Source of the DNA: Chionis minor
Taxonomy: Eukaryota; Chordata; Aves; Charadriiformes; Chionididae
Direction: 5' to 3'
Length of the DNA stretch: 64,000 bases
Assembly: GCA_013398295.1 (NCBI GenBank)
Contig: VZSF01004775.1
Location: 62,001 to 126,000 of the forward strand
A program made the position numbers and the translations under genes. Positions within the stretch are counted from its first letter, which is position 1. Each line of letters begins with the position of its first letter. The notes below the pieces were generated by a model, which saw only the letters and a list, made by a program, of their open reading frames with translations, was not told where the DNA came from and did not search any database. This document shows, piece by piece, positions 1-10,817 of this stretch.

Positions 1-2930
1 GTTCTTTGTTTTCTCATGTTTATTCTCTCCATTTCCTACAGTGTAGTTTTGCCAGAATGCATTCGTCTCCTCATTTTTGTACTTTCTCTATGCTATCTTT
101 GCAAACTGAAATTAATTGGAGTTAATGTGCAGCCTTTCTGGTTATGACTAAAAGACCAAAATTCATTACAAATGCAAGGCAATACCAGAGAGAAGGGCAG
201 CCTTCGTCTGGGTGCGTGAAAGTAAATATGGGTTTTGCACAGTTGATTAAAATTAATGAAAGTATGTTTAAAACTGATATATAACACTGTGATGTTTTCA
301 TAATATAGCCTCCAAAATCAATATTATCTAGAAGATCAGTGTTACATCATGAAAGAAGAAAAAGTGAGGAAGAGGTGCAGGAAAAAATAGAGTATCAGGA
401 TGGAAAGGTGAGGTAAAATAGGATGCAAGAATACTTGAAGAGATCACCAATAGGACTGCGGTATAGATGGGAGTCACTGCTTCAAGTAGCCAGAGACAAC
501 TATGTCTCAAATTAAGTGTCTGCTGCTTAAAGGAGAGCTGAACTGTAAAGTCCACACCGTGAACAGTAGGAAATACGTATAGCTGATGGGCTGGAAACCA
601 AGTAACCAAATTTTCTTTTCTCCCACATGGATTTGCTCTACAACTTTCACCACGTCCTTTTTGTTTCAGCTACATCATTTGCGGGCTGGGACGAACGATA
701 TGCTTACTATTAGAAATGAAAATGTGCTAGTGGGGTAGTGATGGTGTTTCGTAATGCAAGATTAAGGGCCATTCTTTCCTTCCCTTGGAAGTGGATTTAA
801 TGGCCGTGAGCTGTGCCAGCTGGACACAGCTTGTGGGAGAGGTCTTTCGTTATACACAACTGGCTACACATGGAGCAGCGCCAGCGGAGCTGTGCTTAAT
901 GTAACCTGTCCAGTTTGCTGAAGCCACCTGTCAATAAGCCCAGTGATTCCCCAGCTGCATCTCGAGGTTCCTTCCAGCTGCCTCTTGTCCCGAGGCGCAT
1001 AGCTCAGTGTGGCAGCTGGTTTTGCCCCTTTTTTGGAAATCTTTGTCTTCCAGGAGGGGATGAGCAGGCAATTCTTGCTGGTTTCCCATTGTGTCCCTGC
1101 ACTCCCTGCCACCAAACCGGATAATTTATTCCTGAGTGGCCATATCAGCTTTCCTACGCAGCACCTCAGGAATGGTCCTGAAAGGCTGATTCGGTAGATG
1201 ATTCTATGCATTGGAAATTCGGTGCATTGCTGTTGGGAAAGGTTGTCAGCATGGTGACTAAGTGAGCTGATGCTAGTTTCCCTGCTCATAGACAAGCGCT
1301 CTTTCCAACAGTGCCGCCGCTCATCTGGGCCAGATCCGAACTCAGTCCCAGATGTGTCCAATCAGGGTTATCCTGTTAAAACATTCCCTTGCTATTGACT
1401 GAGGGTAATCTATGCCCGATTACAGTTGCCAATTCTGGGTAAGGCTTTTGGATAGATAAAGTTAAGACAATAATTCAGTTTCTGTGTCTGTTTGGTTCTG
1501 GGCTTCTCACCCTGCCAATAGAGGCATTGATTAATGATCAATGATCTTCCAGTGAGCAGTCATAGAAATGGCTTTTGCAATGTAACAGTTGTTCAGGGAA
1601 TACTGGTTTGAGATGCCAATTCTTTTGTAGCAAATGCTGAGATGCGAAAGCTTCCAGCAACCACAGTCTTGTAAAAGTAGAAAATACAGTATCTGTTGTT
1701 TTGATCCTCAAAAGAAAACTGAAAAAAATTCACTCTGACATTTTTACCACTGGATTTAATTCATAAAATTGAGTGGTGGGCTGGACTTTCTTGTGCAACT
1801 AGACAGAGGTCAAAATGGGGATTGATGCCTTTAGAAGAAGATATTAACTCTCATTTAAACTATTCGGACTTTCTTGTAGCAATGCCTTTTGTCATAAGTA
1901 GGTGTAAGATTGTCTTTCCATTACTAACTAGTAATTTTAAAATAAAATAATTTCTAAAAAAATAAAATCTTGCCCTCAGTAATCATTGCAATGCCTGTTT
2001 GGAAAATACCACATTTCTCTTCCCCCAAGCATATTTGTTTTGTTTTGTTTTGTTTTGTTTTGTTTTGTTTTGTTTTGTTTTGTTTTGTTTTGTTTGGGAG
2101 GTATGCCCTTTTTGTGGAGAGTCTGATAAAATTTGAGCCATATGGCAGAGTTATAGTGCACCTTCTGGTTGTTCTCTTCCTTGGATTTCAACAAATGAAC
2201 TATATTATGGGATTTAATATATGGTGAATAGAACCAGCTGCCATAGTAATTCCAGGAACATTGATTAACCAGAGGCTATGCTAGGTATGAAGTCTTCTTT
2301 GACCAATATATTGTTTGCAGAACAGCACACAGATGACTTATTGCCCCCTGTTGTTAAGAAGTCTTCAGCAGTTTTGCAGATCTCTGCATGCAGCCACATT
2401 TAATTCTATAGTACTGAAATGTCCGTACAGGTTTATGTTACTTGGAATAAAATGGTTGTTAACATATGTCAGCAGTCTGCGTTAATACATCAAGTTCAAT
2501 CATTTTGGTTCACACAATCCAGAACTTGGGTCTCTTGAGTGACTTTGTGTGGAATGTGTACCAGTATATATGAAATTAGTGCAGGCAGTAACTCACTGAA
2601 GTTGGTCAAGGAAAAACCTGAATGGCTTCCTTTATTGCCACAAGGCTGTGTGTGTGTGTCTTACCTCACCTCGCTTAACGGAAAAACAAGGTGGTGAAGT
2701 GGGAACTTGGGCTGAGTGCTAGAAGTGAGTTCATTTTGTGAAAAGAAAATTACTTTAGATCTCTTTTACACACAAATGATGCAAAAATAATGTACCTGTG
2801 CTGCAGAGATAGCTTTTGAAATATAAAGGCATAGCATGACTTACTTCAAGCCCCAATTCAATTGCAAGGTGGTGCAATGTTACTCATCTCCTTTAACTTC
2901 GTTTACATTAGATGCTTTATGTGTTTGAAG
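1..2930. other. Upstream or intronic DNA of the TCP10-like gene, no exon recognised
   Basis: This stretch precedes the first recognised G-box exon. The upstream coding exons of the gene must lie here or left of the window, but none could be identified by homology. It contains one pentanucleotide microsatellite, listed separately. The long reading frame at 864-1361 on the minus strand resembles nothing known and has no convincing splice context. Confidence 0.5.
2034..2095 (+). repeat. (TTTTG)n microsatellite
   Basis: About twelve almost perfect copies of TTTTG in a row. The open frames across it on both strands (Phe/Val/Leu/Cys-rich, or Lys/Gln/Asn/Thr-rich) are products of the repeat and not genes. 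Confidence 0.97.
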
Positions 2931-3068
2931 GTAGAAGTGCTCACTGATGGACGTCGAATCATCACTTTCCGCAATGGTACTAAAAAAGAGATCAGTGCTG
3001 ATAAAAGGATGACTACGATTAGCTTTTTCAATGGAGATATAAAGAAGATCATGCCAGATCAGAGAGTG
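2931..3068 (+). CDS. TCP10: TCP10 exon a (G-box start)
   Basis: 138 bp, 46 codons, phase 0 at both ends. It follows an acceptor ending in TTTGAAG and is followed by a GTGTGT donor. It reads from [11 protein letters not shown] to MPDQRV. The open frame extends into both introns, so the limits rest on splice signals and on the join to the next exon. Confidence 0.85.
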
Positions 3069-5288
3069 GTGTGTAACATATTTTTTTTCTTTAAGGAAAA
3101 TTAAATGAGTAAGCCATTTTCCAACAAGGTCCTATCACGTATCTTGATCTATCAATTCTGTGAGAAATTGATCAGGGTGTTGGTTTCACAGCCCTGAGTG
3201 GTGAGACTGCTTCATCTACAAGGACAAAAGTGGAAAGAGATGAAGATAACAGTCAAATGGCTACTTGGCCAAGCAGATTAAAGGAGACTGAAAGAAGGCA
3301 AAGGGCAGGGGCAGCCATCTGCAGCAAGGACTGGTTTTTATACATTTGTAGGATAGGTAGTACAAGGGGTGCTTCCCTCTTGGCATTATGTAAGTATAAA
3401 TAGTTAATGTGAGCTAGACTGGAAATAAGTGAGGCCTTGGCAGTAGTGGGACCATTTTAAATTAATAGTGCATGGATGGGAGCCAAAGCAAAGAGATGGG
3501 AAGATGACTTTCATGCGTGCACTGTTGTCCTGTACGCTACAGACATGAAAGTAGCAACATCTAGACACAGCCATGAGGAGCGGGGTGAATGAGAGGAAGG
3601 AACAGAAATTAAAACAACGCAACTTTTATGGATGGCAGATACAGAAAACTACCTTGAAATTACTTTTGTAAGATGGCTTATTTTTAAGCATATTGTTATG
3701 GTTGAATCTGCTTATGCAAATACTGTGAACATGCTGCAGGCACTTCACTCTCCTTCCAGATTTATTACTATGCAGATGCACAGACAACCCATACTGCTTA
3801 CCCAGATGGCCTAGAGGTGCTGCAGTTCCCTAATAATCAGATAGGTATGTAAGAGCTCATAAATGTGAACTACATGGGCAGGAAGTTTTCTATTATGAAT
3901 GTGTCATCTGATTCTGACTCCAGCAGATTGAGTTTTTTCTTCTCAATTTGCATTGTCTTTGCATTTGACTTCTAGTGTGTTCCATTGCTTTACTGCTCCG
4001 TTTCCCCCTACAAAGCAAAAATAATGGGGTGTAAATACATGTCTTCTAATTTTGATTATCTGATTATTTGATTCTTTAATTTCTTTAGCAGTATGTTGAG
4101 TATCCTTACTACAACGTCCAAAATAAAAAACTGACCTAGGTCTGTGTAAAGAAACATTAAAGAATACCAGACAGACTTTTTACATCTTCTTTTCCACAGA
4201 AAAACGTTATCCTGATGGCACACAAGAAATTGTGTTCCCAGATCATACCGTGAAATGCCTCTATAGTGATGGATTCAAGGAAACTTTATTCCCAGATGGT
4301 ACAGTAGTAAAAGTAGAAAAGTAAGTCTTGTGTTAAAGACAGGAACCAGAAATTTGGCACAGGTACAATGACAATGACATTTAAAACTGCGGTTGGATTC
4401 TGCATGGCTGGGAAATTTTCAGATGAAAGGAGAAAGGATTTGTAAGATAACAAAGGTTTTGCAACAATGAGGCACTGAAAATTTTTCACTTTCACCTTGG
4501 ATGATACATGACCATTTATCACTGGTAAAGTGGCTGTGAAATATTCATCACGTAGTTCCATGTAACTTTACACTGGCCAGGGCTGCTGGGAGATCACCAG
4601 TTGTCTGTGTTAACAATGTAGGTACTAACAGACTCGGGATGAGGATCCTGAACTCTGTTCCTACATTTTTGGCGCACTTTCTGATCTTGGGCAATGCATT
4701 TCATGTATTCTCTCTATATTCCTCCATGAAAATGAGGAAAAATAACAACAGGAGTTTCTTACATATGCCTTTCCTGGGCTTAGAGAGGATCCTGTTGTAA
4801 AACAGATTCCCTGCTTGCAAAATGCCTTGAGATCCCTGCATGAAGAAGTCATGTAAAATGCAGATCCCGCCATCCAGAAGGTATTATACTATGTGCTGAT
4901 GTACTTTGTATTGAAATCTTATTGTGAGATCAGATCTCTAAAGCCACACCATGTACATTCTGAGGTGAATTATAACCTAAGAAAGTTGTCACTTGACATT
5001 ATTTTCCACTTCCATTGTGTTACATTAGACAGCTCAGTGAGATAAGTTAATAACAGATCATACCTTCTCATCACTTCATTCCCTGCTATTTCTTTCAGGA
5101 ATGGAGATAAAATAGTGGTATTCAGTAACGGCCAAAAGGAAGTTCACACTTCACAATTCAAGAGGCGGGAGTACCCAGATGGCACTGTAAAAACTGTGTA
5201 CTGCAATGGCAGACAAGAAACCAGGTACTCCATGGGACGAGTTCGTATCAAAGATGAGGAGGGTAATATCATCCTAGACAAGAAGTGA
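2931..5288 (+). CDS. TCP10: TCP10-like protein, C-terminal G-box (TCP domain), four 3'-terminal coding exons
   Basis: Four exons, 2931-3068, 3760-3844, 4200-4320 and 5099-5288, join in phase through GT-AG introns to encode 177 C-terminal residues and a TGA stop. The product is a run of short glycine-punctuated beta-strand repeats of the type YPDG-x-x-x-x-x-F-P-D, with conserved stretches such as [26 protein letters not shown] and [10 protein letters not shown]. This is the T-complex protein 10 C-terminal domain, shared by TCP10 and the centriolar protein CENPJ/CPAP, where it forms an open beta-sheet that binds STIL. The domain alone does not separate TCP10 from CENPJ. TTLL2 and UNC93A as next neighbours match the mammalian TCP10 locus, so TCP10 is preferred by inference. 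The N-terminal part (coiled coils in the family) is not in view. The gene converges on TTLL2. Confidence 0.88.
3760..3844 (+). CDS. TCP10: TCP10 exon b
   Basis: 85 bp behind a CTTCCAG acceptor and before a GTATGT donor. It encodes [17 protein letters not shown] and continues to FPNNQI, ending with one base of a split Glu codon. The [10 protein letters not shown] stretch is among the most conserved parts of the TCP domain. Confidence 0.92.
4200..4320 (+). CDS. TCP10: TCP10 exon c
   Basis: 121 bp between a TTTCCACAG acceptor and a GTAAGT donor. It completes the split Glu codon and encodes [16 protein letters not shown] through [12 protein letters not shown], three consecutive PDG-type beta repeats. 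It ends after two bases of a Lys codon. Confidence 0.93.
5099..5288 (+). CDS. TCP10: TCP10 terminal coding exon d
   Basis: 190 bp from a TTTCTTTCAG acceptor to the TGA stop. It encodes [20 protein letters not shown], then the KRREYPDGT core, and ends in NIILDKK. The short charged C-terminus after the last strand fits the family. Confidence 0.94.
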
Positions 5289-5379
5289 TTCCTCCCCTCA
5301 AAGGGCTGCACTGTACGTAAGTAGCTGAACCCATTTTCCTGGCATGTCAAAACTGTTAGGAAGCTTTAAGCCTTTTGAA

Positions 5380-5385
5380 AATAAA
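5380..5385 (+). terminator. Candidate polyadenylation signal of TCP10
   Basis: AATAAA 92 bp after the TGA stop. A second AATAAA at 5525-5530 could be used instead. No other gene end on this strand is nearby. Confidence 0.55.
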
Positions 5386-5660
5386 TGGATGGATCTATAG
5401 GGCTGAAATTCACTTTGGTTTGGTGACTGGAGCTCAGTTTGGAATAACCTTACCCAAATGAAATGTCTCTTGAGTGAGACTTGAAGGAAATGCAGTCATG
5501 CCCTCTTTGTGTTTTTAACATTGAAATAAATGCCCACAGTACTTCTCATCAAAGTTTTTTTTTATGATACTGACCACACTTTCCCTTGGTTTTCTGCTAG
5601 TTAGTTACAAACTTATTACAATTAAGGAGCATGGCATAAGAACCTCACATCTAAAAGCTT

Positions 5661-5771
5661 TTTGAATTTCAGTTCAATCCTGTCTCATGCTGACTAAAAC
5701 AAATCTATGTGGGGGTTTTTTCTCAGTTAAGCATCACAAATGTGTGGAAGTGATAAATGTTTTCTGTTTGG
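5661..5771 (+). repeat. Direct repeat, copy A
   Basis: Shares GCTGACTAAAACAAATCTA, then a G/T-rich run, AGTTAAGCATCAC and a TGTTTTCTGTTTGG-like end with copy B at 6751-6868. The copies have clearly diverged with small indels. It may be an old interspersed repeat or a local duplication. Confidence 0.7.
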
Positions 5772-6750
5772 TTGGGTTCTTGGAGCAGAAGATCCCAGCA
5801 TGCATCAGGCCTAATCATGAGCCTAATACATTTGACCGAAACCTGAGCAGAAGTTCAGTGAAGAGTCACACCTCTGGATGTCTCTTCCAATGCAATTTAT
5901 TCTATAATTATATGATCATAATCTAAAACCACTGTCTTGTGCCTTTGAAGACAAAATGTAACGTTTATTCCATCCTGCTCATTATTCTGGATGGAACACC
6001 CCTTTCTTTCTCCTCCAGCAGTCTTTTCTCAGACCTCCCCTGTGTTGCTTTGTCTCCTGCTACTGCTTTTATTCTTCCAGTAGTGGAAAAATGTTTCTGG
6101 TCAGTGAACGTCTCCAAGGCTCTTTGGATTGCACTTGATACCTAGGGGGATTAATCATTTATTAGATGCTGCTTTCAACTGCGTTCCCTGTAGACTGCCT
6201 GTCCATCACCTGTCTTGAATTTTTGCAAAGCACTGAAGCATTTCCCCTGTACAGCTCAGCTCATCACCTGCCCGTTGACTGAGAAGACCAATTATGTCCT
6301 CATGCCCTTCAAATTCCTGTAGCAACAAACACATATTCATAGCATGCTGCTTTAGCCTTTTCTCACACCAAAGTGCAAAGTATTTGCAAGATTATGGAAT
6401 TGCTTTTTCTTCTCTTCAGTTTCTAGTGGGTCAGACTGTGGACAAACCACCATTCAAATTACAGACCGTCTTTTGAAGAAACAAATTGAATAGAGCAAGA
6501 AGGGTTGCTAATATTGCTCATACACATGCTGTGGTTTATGAATTTAACTATGATGACTGAACATCCATGCAGTTTAATGTCAGCTGGTGTGATAATAAAA
6601 TTGCATCTTTTTTCCTTTGCTCCTGTATAACAAAGGAACAATTTATGAACCTGTGATTTTCACTACTGAAATGTTTAATACATTTTATGTGTTTTGTAGA
6701 AGGAAACTAATTAAAATAACTCCAAGAGATCACTCTTTTCCATGTGTTTT

Positions 6751-6868
6751 ACTAAGAATTTCACTTCAGTGCTGCCTTATGCTGACTAAAACAAATCTAC
6801 GTTGTTGGGTTTTTTTCCTCAATTAAGCATCACGAAAAAAGTGAACGCGATTAATGTTTTCAGTTTGG
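6751..6868 (+). repeat. Direct repeat, copy B
   Basis: Same orientation as copy A, about 1.1 kb downstream. The shared core begins at 6781 with GCTGACTAAAACAAATCTA. No terminal motif identifies a family. Confidence 0.7.
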
Positions 6869-8935
6869 CTGAGAAACCAGATGGGATACTCATGTTTTGT
6901 AAAGGACCACTGTTTTTATTCCCAGGAATTCCTTTTAACAAAAGGCCCCTGTTCTCCAGTTAATACACTGACATTTTCTTTGTTTCTATAGCAATACAGA
7001 AAACCGGCTTTGTTTGCAGCTTTTAGCCTTAAATCACCATTCGCCGTTCAATAACCTGTGTATGTAATCCCTTCTAACTGTAAATTAAATAAGGAACAAT
7101 TTTGTGCGCTGCTCGATCCTTGCTTCATTAAGCACTCTCTACTGTGCTCACAGGAAGTATTCTAATTCTGGAATAATTAGGCCTGTGGCCCTGCACAGGT
7201 GTAACGCATAGGGGATATGCACAAGCCAGTCTCTACAACTGTGTGCATGCAGACACGCACACACGCCAACCCCTTGCAGGTGCGGGCGTTCACCTTGCCA
7301 ACGCACGCACCCGCCTTGTCAGCTCCTGCTCACAGGAAGACTGATGGTACGTAAGCATGGGCCTGGTTCGACTTGCTGGCAAATCAACAGCAAAACCCCC
7401 ATCGGTGAAATCAAAGGGTGAGACCTCTGAGGATTTCACAGTACTTTTGTCACCTGTTGAGTGGCCGTCATTTTTGCAAGACATGTTTTTCCAGTACTAC
7501 TTTGTAGTGTAATAGCAAAGGGATTATTGAAATAAGGGGCACAAATGTGTTGTGAAGAGAAGACAGAAAAACACCTACATAAATGACAAGCTCTGTCAGG
7601 TACGTTGTAACGGGGAGTCCTTCACAGACCGGTTATGACACATGCCACAGCATTTTTCTCAGGCTGATCCTCACACCCTGTCCCCTCGACCTTCCAGTTG
7701 CATTAGTGAACCAGAAGCAGTAATGGCTCTACCAGCTATATTGTTGTAGGAACACAAATAATCCAGTTTCAGTGTGACTGCATAGGTACGTAAACTGTAG
7801 CAATATACATACTTACTTTACTGTGGTTTTTGTACTAGAGGGTTTAGAGTGAACAAAATTTTATTAATCCTTCCAGGAGATGGAACACAGTTGGGAAACC
7901 CCACTTCTCATCTTTCCACAGGTTTTCTGGCATTAGCAGAAGCATGCTACAGCCCGTATTTGGGCTGAATTTTGAATCAAATTTAGAATATGCCGTGACT
8001 TCTGAACAGAGCTACTTCCATTCAAACAGCTGCAGGCAGCAGAGATGTACAAAGGAGGGGTAGTATTTTGACCGCCATCTCAAATGCTTCAGTTCAGTGT
8101 CAGTATTTTTGCATGCACAGCTAACCACCAAAGTTTTATTGCAAGCAAAACTAAGTGCCTAACCACTGTACCCATCAGGTGGCTAATGCAGAGTCTGCAA
8201 GAGAGAGTGGCAGCGCTTTTCTGCTTCCGACCCTCCAACGGGGCAAATATGTGTTAGCTGACCTTGGTTGTTATAGCAATAAGTATATGCAACAGACTTT
8301 CTGCACACCATTCCTTGGCATAAATTACAAATAATCACGTCTTATCGCTCTGAGAATGAACAGTGTCTCCACAATATGCTGTTATTTTAGAGTTCAGTTA
8401 GTCAGAAGAGGCTTAGCTGCAAAGTAAAATGACTGAACAGAAATTTGGTTCTGTTTTACCTCAAGCCAGGACAGGGAGGTTTGATCCAGTCTTCTGAATG
8501 TGATATTTGCAGTTTATATTCTGCCCTCTGTTACCTTGGTAAGCGTAATTATTTCTTTATTAAGAGTTTATCTGAAACAAAACACTGGAGCACTACAGAG
8601 ATTCTTTAAAAATTACTTTCCATAAGAATTTCTGCAGAATCCTACTGGTCATAAAATGAAAGTTATTTCATACTGTTGTTTCTTACAATGCAAAATTAAT
8701 TTCTGGAAATGAATGTCATCACACTCACTGGATTCTTCAAAAACAGGATGGTTTTGTGTCATTCATATTACCTGCACCTTTGTAAACTGAGTGCATGTGC
8801 TCCCTGCTGTAAAGTGACTAGTTTTTCAAGTCGTAAAGCTCCCTTAGTTAGGAAAAGAAAAGAAGCAAAGATCGCTGAGAAAAACAATAAAGACTGGCAT
8901 TTCTGAGGATGTTTTGAGAAATACAATTCTCTATT

Positions 8936-8941
8936 TTTATT
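8936..8941 (-). terminator. Candidate polyadenylation signal of TTLL2
   Basis: AATAAA on the minus strand, about 205 bp past the TTLL2 stop. It is the first exact match found downstream of the stop. Confidence 0.45.
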
Positions 8942-9144
8942 CTGGGATTACTTTAATGTTGCAAAAATTATGTAAAAAATTAGTCTGCAGTTAATTTTAA
9001 AAAACAATCTCTCATGATAATTGATAAATTACCATTTTTAAATTGTGTATTATTTATCTCTCTAACATCATTTCACTGTACATGTACCTTCTTCAAGCTA
9101 AAGCTGACATTTATGACACATCTATATAACTTAACATCATGAAG

Positions 9145-10812
9145 TTATGCAGAAGTTACATAGCCTACCCTTTTCTCTGTGTTCTGCTGTTTTGATTGTA
9201 ACTGTTTGCTCACTAATTTTTTAATTTCCTTTATGATGCTCTTTACATCTGTCCCATCCCTGGAAGCTTGAAGGGCAGCTTCATTGAAAGGAAAAATAAG
9301 GACAAAATCTCCTACACGGGGGATAGGCCTCTGGTCTTTATCAGAGAGGAAATAGGGGCGTGTGGTTAACTTGTAGCTGCCGAAACCAGGTGTAGGTAAC
9401 CAGTGGCTGAATTGGGCAGATTTATGTGGAGAACGCCCAGCTCCTGGGATTTTTTTCTTTTTAGCTTCAGCTTTTGCTTGGGAGGGTATTTTTGGCATGT
9501 TCATCCTTTCCCTCAGCTGGGAAGTCAGTGTTTTTCTTGGATGTGTTCTGGCAGTTTTCTTGGTCAGTGTAGCCACCTTACAAACTGATACTCTTGCAGC
9601 CTGCAGGGTGGGTTGTTCAGAAGAAGCAGAAGTACATTTAGCCACTTTTTGGCAAGTAATTAAGCCAGGAGCCTCCCCAGCAACACTCTCACTAGCTGTG
9701 CTCCAGGACACCCTCCTTCTACTAGCCTTTGTCCCAGCTACTTGGTTTTGCCTGAAAGTGTCAATCTGTTTGTAGTTCAGCAGTTCAACAATATCGTGAA
9801 GAAGTTTTCTTTTCACAGTGTCATCAATGGAACAGTCTAAACACAAGGCCGGATTGTAGTTGACTTCTAAAAGCCACGGCTTGAATTTGTCATCAATCAG
9901 GATGTCAAAGCCAAAGAGCTCAAAGCAATTGGAAGCCACTGGTAAGGGGGTTACAGCAAGCAGGGTGAGAATCACTATATTATTGATCTTCTCCCAAAGG
10001 AGCACGTCATCAACCCCAAATATTCGAAGGTAAGAACGAAATTTGCTGAATGTCCATTTGCAGCCACAGCCAATCCCTTCTTTGTATTTTTTATATGAAG
10101 CTCCACATTTGTTGATGCTGGTGTTTGTTAGGTGGGCACAGACATTGTCCAGAGAACCGAGGTCAAACTTTTCAGTGGCAAATCTCACCAGTCCTTCTTT
10201 GTATGCATAAATGGTGAGGGGGCAAAAACTGGTGACACATACATAAAGGCGCAGATCCAGTTTATACCCTGAAATGAGCAACGGGTTGCTAATGTACTTC
10301 TGCACAATGACGGTACAGTCATATACTAAGTCTTTAATGTCTTGGAAAATGAGTATGCCCCTTCCACGGGAGAGATCCACAGGCTTGCAAATCCAGTAGC
10401 TAGGTCTTCTGCCTACTGACTGTCTCTCCTTGCTGTATTCTGCTACAAATTTGACATAGTCATTGGGCATGATGAATGCCACTGGACTAAATTCATACAG
10501 AGCTGATCCATATGCTCCTTTCATACGTTTCAGATGCCTTGCCAAATAGTCTTTTCTGGTGATCCGGACAGCTTCTGGGTAGTGGTTGAGTCTCTGCCAT
10601 GGTTTAATGCTGTGGTGGTCTGTCATGCGGAAAGGTGAGTTCCGCCAGTACAGGTTCCAGTCTGCATCATCTTGCTCCTTTTTGTCAAATTCAGTCCAGC
10701 CACGTTCCAGCAAAACCTCACGAACTATTGCAGGAACATTCTCATGGAGACGGAACACCAAAGGCCTCAAGATCTCTCTCGTATCATAGTCATCTGCCAT
10801 CATTTCCATCAT
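9145..10812 (-). CDS. TTLL2: Tubulin tyrosine ligase-like protein 2 (probable polyglutamylase)
   Basis: A 555-residue frame encodes an ATP-grasp enzyme of the tubulin tyrosine ligase-like family, which adds amino acids (in this branch probably glutamate) to tubulin tails. Visible landmarks, counted from the Met codon at 10812: WICKPVDLSRGRGI at 140-153 (ATP-binding loop), VQKYISNPLLISGYKLDLR at 170-188, HLTNTSINK at 227-235, FELFGFDILID at 297-307 and WLLEVNYNP at 313-321 with the metal-binding Glu316 and Asn318. After about residue 345 comes a low-complexity Ser/Lys-rich tail, then the block GDFVLIFPFNEA, characteristic of TTLL2. Human TTLL2 is slightly longer (592 residues). A strong acceptor (CTTTTCCTTCAG-like) ends at 10818, so the exon begins at 10817 and the frame further upstream is intron. 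The Met cluster right after the acceptor gives the likely start, but a short upstream coding exon is possible. No frameshift or internal stop is present. Confidence 0.95.
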   Translation of the reverse strand: MMEMMADDYDTREILRPLVFRLHENVPAIVREVLLERGWTEFDKKEQDDADWNLYWRNSPFRMTDHHSIKPWQRLNHYPEAVRITRKDYLARHLKRMKGAYGSALYEFSPVAFIMPNDYVKFVAEYSKERQSVGRRPSYWICKPVDLSRGRGILIFQDIKDLVYDCTVIVQKYISNPLLISGYKLDLRLYVCVTSFCPLTIYAYKEGLVRFATEKFDLGSLDNVCAHLTNTSINKCGASYKKYKEGIGCGCKWTFSKFRSYLRIFGVDDVLLWEKINNIVILTLLAVTPLPVASNCFELFGFDILIDDKFKPWLLEVNYNPALCLDCSIDDTVKRKLLHDIVELLNYKQIDTFRQNQVAGTKASRRRVSWSTASESVAGEAPGLITCQKVAKCTSASSEQPTLQAARVSVCKVATLTKKTARTHPRKTLTSQLRERMNMPKIPSQAKAEAKKKKIPGAGRSPHKSAQFSHWLPTPGFGSYKLTTRPYFLSDKDQRPIPRVGDFVLIFPFNEAALQASRDGTDVKSIIKEIKKLVSKQLQSKQQNTEKRVGYVTSA

Positions 10813-10817
10813 AATAG

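Larger units (their letters stand above)
5531..8935. other. Intergenic DNA between the convergent 3' ends of TCP10 and TTLL2
   Basis: No coding region was recognised on either strand. Apart from a diverged direct-repeat pair (5661-5771 and 6751-6868) and a short CA-rich patch near 7250-7270, nothing stands out. Confidence 0.6.

Noticed and set aside
864..1361. 165-codon minus-strand frame, and a + frame at 915-1124
   Set aside because: No domain, no matching splice signals and no relation to the TCP10 exons. Frames of this length are expected by chance in 64 kb.
1970..2227. Phe/Val/Leu/Cys-repeat frame and its complement
   Set aside because: Translation of the (TTTTG)n microsatellite.
2931..5288. 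Calling the G-box gene CENPJ
   Set aside because: The domain fits both, but TTLL2 and UNC93A as neighbours fit TCP10. CENPJ is kept as the alternative.
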